Shown: positions 14,025-14,509 of the stretch, piece after piece | Layout of the letters: each line of letters opens with the position of its first letter | Position numbering within the stretch: position 1 is the stretch's first letter | Assembly: GCA_017382915.1 (NCBI GenBank) | Contig: JAFNZJ010000139.1 | Coordinates: 1 to 14,509, forward strand | Source: Clostridia bacterium | GTDB lineage: Bacteria; Bacillota; Clostridia; Oscillospirales; Acutalibacteraceae | Length of the DNA stretch: 14,509 nucleotides | Reading direction: 5' to 3' | Program-made: the position numbers and the translations under genes | The notes under the pieces: generated by a model | What the model was told of the DNA's origin: nothing | Databases searched by the model: none | The model's input: the letters and a program-made list of their open reading frames with translations, nothing else

Positions 14025-14396
14025 TTGGATATACTGCTTGACTGCCTTTGGGCATTTTTGGTAGGCGGACTGCTTTGCGTTATTGGTCAGGTGCTTATTG
14101 ACCGCACCAAGCTTACCCCCGCCAGAATTCTTGTAGGTTATGTTGTGGCGGGCGTTATTTTAACGGCGCTTGGTCTTTATGACTATTTGGTGGACTTTGC
14201 GGGGGCAGGCGCAAAGGTGCCGCTAACCGGCTTTGGCTATTCCTTGGCAAAGGGTGTTGAAAAGGCGGTTATTGATTATGGTCTTATCGGCGCACTGGTG
14301 GGCGGCTTAACCGCAACCGCCGCAGGCATCACCGCCGCTATGTTTTTTGGTCTTTTGGCGGCATTTTTTACTAAATCACGCAAAAAGAAGTTGTAA
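14025..14396 (+). CDS. spoVAE: Stage V sporulation protein AE (SpoVAE / SpoVAEb)
   Basis: Small membrane protein of the SpoVA complex in the spore inner membrane, which moves dipicolinic acid during sporulation and germination. The 123-residue product has hydrophobic segments at about residues 6-22, 33-50 and 83-115. It also has the strongly conserved family words QVLIDRTKLTPARILV, DFAGAGAKVPLTGFGYSLA and GGLTATAAGITAA. A charged tail (KSRKKKL) ends it. The frame opens with GTG at 14016, but that overlaps GGGG; the TTG at 14025 fits the spacing better. It stands alone: spoVAC and spoVAD, its usual operon partners, are not in this window. A parS-type palindrome abuts the stop. Confidence 0.93.
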   Translation: MDILLDCLWAFLVGGLLCVIGQVLIDRTKLTPARILVGYVVAGVILTALGLYDYLVDFAGAGAKVPLTGFGYSLAKGVEKAVIDYGLIGALVGGLTATAAGITAAMFFGLLAAFFTKSRKKKL

Positions 14397-14398
14397 AA

Positions 14399-14414
14399 TG
14401 TTTCACGTGAAACA
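14399..14414. other. parS-type centromere site, copy 2
   Basis: TGTTTCACGTGAAACA is identical to the site at 13917-13932 and extends to a 24-bp palindrome (14395-14418). It lies directly after the spoVAE stop, 482 bp centre to centre from copy 1. T's follow it, so a secondary terminator role is possible. Confidence 0.88.
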
Positions 14415-14437
14415 TTTTTTGCTTTTTTTAGCTTTTG

Positions 14438-14494
14438 GTGTTTAATTTTAAATTATATTGTGTTATAATGGATTTGTACTTTAAAATTAAACAC
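14438..14494. repeat. 15-bp perfect inverted repeat around a promoter core
   Basis: GTGTTTAATTTTAAA (14438-14452) and TTTAAAATTAAACAC (14480-14494) are exact inverse copies with a 27-base spacer. The spacer contains TATAAT. It may be an operator, a regulator-binding site or a small invertible segment; the sequence cannot say which. Confidence 0.85.
14441..14469 (+). promoter_or_regulatory. Promoter core for the gene beyond the right edge
   Basis: TATAAT (14464-14469) is a perfect -10. A weak -35, TTTAAT (14441-14446), lies 17 bases upstream inside the left inverted-repeat arm. The window ends with AAAAGGA, likely the ribosome binding site of the next gene. Confidence 0.55.
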
Positions 14495-14509
14495 TTTTAC
14501 ATAAAAGGA

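Overview
The window reads as chromosomal DNA of a low-to-medium GC, endospore-forming Gram-positive bacterium of class Clostridia; a gut-type Oscillospirales (Ruminococcaceae-like) organism is my best guess. The evidence is strong GGAGG-type ribosome binding sites, an rplM-rpsI pair, a SpoVAE sporulation gene, DUF2156 and GNAT proteins typical of that group, and parS palindromes of the Firmicutes/Clostridia type. The taxonomic guess is inference; no 16S or other marker is present.

Left third (1-4972, all genes on the minus strand): a four-helix-bundle (S23/IVP-type) gene with a dense array of hairpin repeats; rpsI and rplM with a clear sigma-A promoter and a strong terminator; an approximately 890-base gene-poor stretch holding two hairpin-rich repeat elements and a terminator; a DegT/DnrJ/EryC1/StrS aminotransferase gene broken by one frameshift and one in-frame stop; radC; and acpP.

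Middle (4973-11540, plus strand, divergent from acpP): a tightly packed aromatic amino acid operon in the order aroE-aroK-(lipoprotein)-aroB-aroA-aroC-pheA. Genes overlap or sit a few bases apart. The products cover dehydroquinate synthase, shikimate dehydrogenase, shikimate kinase, EPSP synthase, chorismate synthase and the bifunctional chorismate mutase/prephenate dehydratase. DAHP synthase, dehydroquinase and a tyrosine-branch dehydrogenase are not in the window. A small secreted lipoprotein gene sits inside the operon.

Right (11541-14509, plus strand): mscL (with a terminator), a DUF2156/GNAT acyltransferase-like pair, a solitary spoVAE, and two perfect 16-bp parS-type palindromes (TGTTTCACGTGAAACA), one directly after each of the last two stop codons and 482 bp apart. 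The window ends in a promoter whose core lies inside a perfect 15-bp inverted repeat, just upstream of a gene beyond the edge.

The points most worth a second look are the parS pair around spoVAE; the 14-bp duplication of the rpsI 3' end that brackets the four-helix-bundle gene and its hairpin array, which looks like a small mobile or integrated element; the decayed aminotransferase; and the promoter enclosed by an inverted repeat. I did not find a clearly new multi-gene system. Several translation starts are corrected below from ribosome-binding-site position, and non-ATG starts are common here.
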